A stretch of DNA of 64,000 nt from Bombyx mori (taxonomy: Eukaryota; Arthropoda; Insecta; Lepidoptera; Bombycidae). The notes under the pieces were generated by a model. The model had not been told where the DNA came from and ran no database searches. It worked only from the letters and a program-made list of their open reading frames with translations. Within the stretch, counting starts at the first letter, position 1; every line of letters begins with the position of its first letter. Made by a program: the position numbers and the translations under genes. The stretch covers positions 1,984,001 through 2,048,000 of the forward strand of contig NC_085108.1 of NCBI RefSeq assembly GCF_030269925.1. The letters run 5' to 3'. Below are positions 63,080 to 64,000 of the stretch, piece after piece.

Positions 63080-64000
<921 letters not shown>

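Overview
The window is silkmoth (Bombyx mori or a very close relative) nuclear DNA from the high-cysteine (Hc) part of the chorion (eggshell) locus. The diagnostic genes are divergent HcA/HcB pairs: two small two-exon genes sharing a ~330 bp promoter, each with a 17-codon first exon ending in a glutamine codon and a second exon encoding Cys-Gly repeats around a conserved central domain. Bombyx-type retroelements fill the rest.

Layout. (1) 1-2.4 kb: a truncated class A gene (+) and a class B gene (-) whose intron is swollen by retroelements. (2) 2.5-13.3 kb: retroelement debris, a dead HcB/A pair (5.4-6.9 kb) and a nearly full-length Jockey-clade LINE (7,168-12,180). (3) 13.4 kb to the end: seven apparently functional pairs, numbered I to VII here, at 13.5-15.2, 25.1-26.8, 30.7-32.4, 36.4-38.2, 42.1-43.8, 47.8-49.6 and 62.6-64.0 kb (the last HcA runs off the window). 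Between every two functional pairs lies one dead pair.

The array is best read as promoter-to-promoter modules of the form HcA, dead B, dead A, HcB. Two types occur. X modules (I to II, VI to VII, and a half copy before I) carry an LTR/gag remnant, Jockey and other LINE fragments and a dead HcB that lost its start codon. Y modules (II-III, III-IV, IV-V, V-VI) carry a dead B gene with a LINE tail in its promoter, a dead A gene with a 257 bp TIR element in its TATA box, and a truncated LINE. Two consecutive Y modules (about 25,697-37,283) are repeated at +11,422 bp with no difference I could see. The X module is repeated about 38 kb away with a few later insertions. Break points fall in or beside the shared promoters.

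A Ty3/Gypsy element with two LTRs identical by eye (49,883-54,943) lies downstream of HcA VI. Comparing duplicated modules gives empty sites for several insertions, so their order can be read directly. HcA and HcB products are secreted structural proteins made by follicle cells late in choriogenesis and cross-linked by disulfides in the outer eggshell (family knowledge). Positions of splice sites, stops and repeats are read from the sequence; element family names are from memory of conserved motifs. No tRNA, rRNA or CRISPR array was seen.
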